DNA from: Acidilobaceae archaeon
Lineage (GTDB): Archaea > Thermoproteota > Thermoprotei_A > Sulfolobales > Acidilobaceae
Direction: 5' to 3'
Assembly: GCA_027081695.1 (NCBI GenBank)
Contig: JALWJI010000052.1
Span: 1 to 5,342, forward strand
DNA: 5,342 nucleotides
The notes beneath the pieces were generated by a model. It worked only from the letters and a program-made list of their open reading frames with translations, was not told the DNA's origin and ran no database searches. Both the position numbers and the translations under genes were made by a program. Shown piece after piece: positions 5,145 to 5,342 of this stretch (position 1 is the first letter of the stretch; each line of letters opens with the position of its first letter).

Positions 5145-5342
5145 TGATATTCTCTAACACTATCTATTTTGAGAGGGATTCAAATAGGGTTCCCTAAAGA
5201 ATTTATTCTAAATATAGTTGTTGGTTGGACAGATTTGACAGATTTGTTCTTATAATTTTTTCTATCATTATACAAATTCTCATTGTTACTAAAATCCAAA
5301 TGTTATAAGACACTATAATTCTTATGGAATTATATGTTAAAT
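5145..5342. other. AT-rich non-coding stretch upstream of the ATPase pair
   Basis: I see no supported gene from here to the right edge. Positions 5221-5340 are only about 23 percent G+C by direct count, well below the genes. The stretch holds a two-copy 9-base tandem repeat (GACAGATTT, 5228-5236 and 5237-5245) and a run of six T at 5256-5261 that would read as a termination tract on the + strand. An ATG at 5324 opens a frame that runs off the edge after six codons, but it has no ribosome site. An open frame on the minus strand enters from the edge and stops at 5203-5205; its composition does not look protein-like. Confidence 0.5.
5228..5245. repeat. Two-copy 9-base tandem repeat
   Basis: GACAGATTT occurs twice without a gap at 5228-5236 and 5237-5245, followed by another G, so the match is exact over both copies. 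It lies about 130-145 bases upstream of the coiled-coil gene start, too far for a core promoter element but possible for a regulator site. Confidence 0.5.

Noticed and set aside
63..5159. Exact 12-base match TGTTAGAGAATA at 63-74 (+) and 5148-5159 (-), both in intergenic DNA
   Set aside because: By simple count one or two such matches are expected by chance in a window this size, and A+T bias makes them likelier, so it does not support an element bounded by these sites.
5203..5341. A minus-strand frame open from the right edge, about 46 codons, ending at a TAA
   Set aside because: It is very A+T-rich, has almost no Gly or Ala and no motif, and lies in the 23 percent G+C non-coding stretch. 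It is open too briefly to judge as the tail of a gene.
5324..5341. ATG opening a short frame that runs off the right edge, with a TATA-like TTATAA about 20 bases before it
   Set aside because: Only six codons are visible, there is no ribosome site, and the spacing from the TATA-like element would put the transcript start inside the frame.
1..5342. CRISPR array, tRNA, rRNA, box C/D RNA, insertion sequence or phage gene
   Set aside because: I looked for spaced direct repeats, tRNA-like stems with a TTCGA-type loop, RTGATGA/CTGA boxes in the intergenic gaps, and transposase or integrase motifs in the frames, and found none that held up.

Overview
The window looks like chromosomal DNA from a hyperthermophilic archaeon of the Thermoproteota (Crenarchaeota), most likely near the Desulfurococcales. 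This rests on a two-gene unit of archaeal A-type ATP synthase subunits, an archaea-restricted beta-RFAP synthase, TATA-box promoters, GGAGGT/GGTG Shine-Dalgarno sites, frequent GTG and TTG starts, and heavy use of AGG/AGA and ATA codons. The species cannot be fixed from this sequence alone.

Layout, left to right: (1) 1-177, non-coding and AT-rich, with nested and overlapping inverted repeats. (2) 178-1500 (-), a membrane-anchored substrate-binding protein of the LivK/Peripla_BP_6 type with its own TATA box; no permease or ATPase gene is in the window. (3) 1617-2576 (-), beta-RFAP synthase (MptG), a GHMP-fold enzyme that starts tetrahydromethanopterin-type cofactor synthesis. (4) 2577-2746, a divergent promoter region. 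(5) 2747-3004 (+), a small ribbon-helix-helix regulator, the only + strand gene. (6) 3083-3565 (-), an ASCH/PUA-like protein; the longer GTG reading from 3586 is less likely than the ATG at 3565. (7) 3715-4755 (-), A-type ATP synthase subunit C, starting at TTG. (8) 4762-5100 (-), a short coiled-coil protein, probably a peripheral-stalk subunit (H/G-like), starting at GTG. (9) 5101-5342, AT-rich non-coding DNA.

Genes 7 and 8 are separated by 6 bases and are almost certainly co-transcribed; together they would supply a rotor-stator part of the ATP synthase. The substrate-binding protein, beta-RFAP synthase and ASCH genes appear to be separate transcription units. The RHH regulator is transcribed away from beta-RFAP synthase and could regulate itself or that gene; this is inference only.

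I see no tRNA, rRNA, CRISPR array, insertion sequence or phage gene. This is mostly an ordinary housekeeping region. The points most worth a second look are the nested inverted repeats at 64-131, the strong strand-composition gradient inside the beta-RFAP synthase gene, that gene's cofactor role in a probable non-methanogen, and the isolated H-C ATPase pair.
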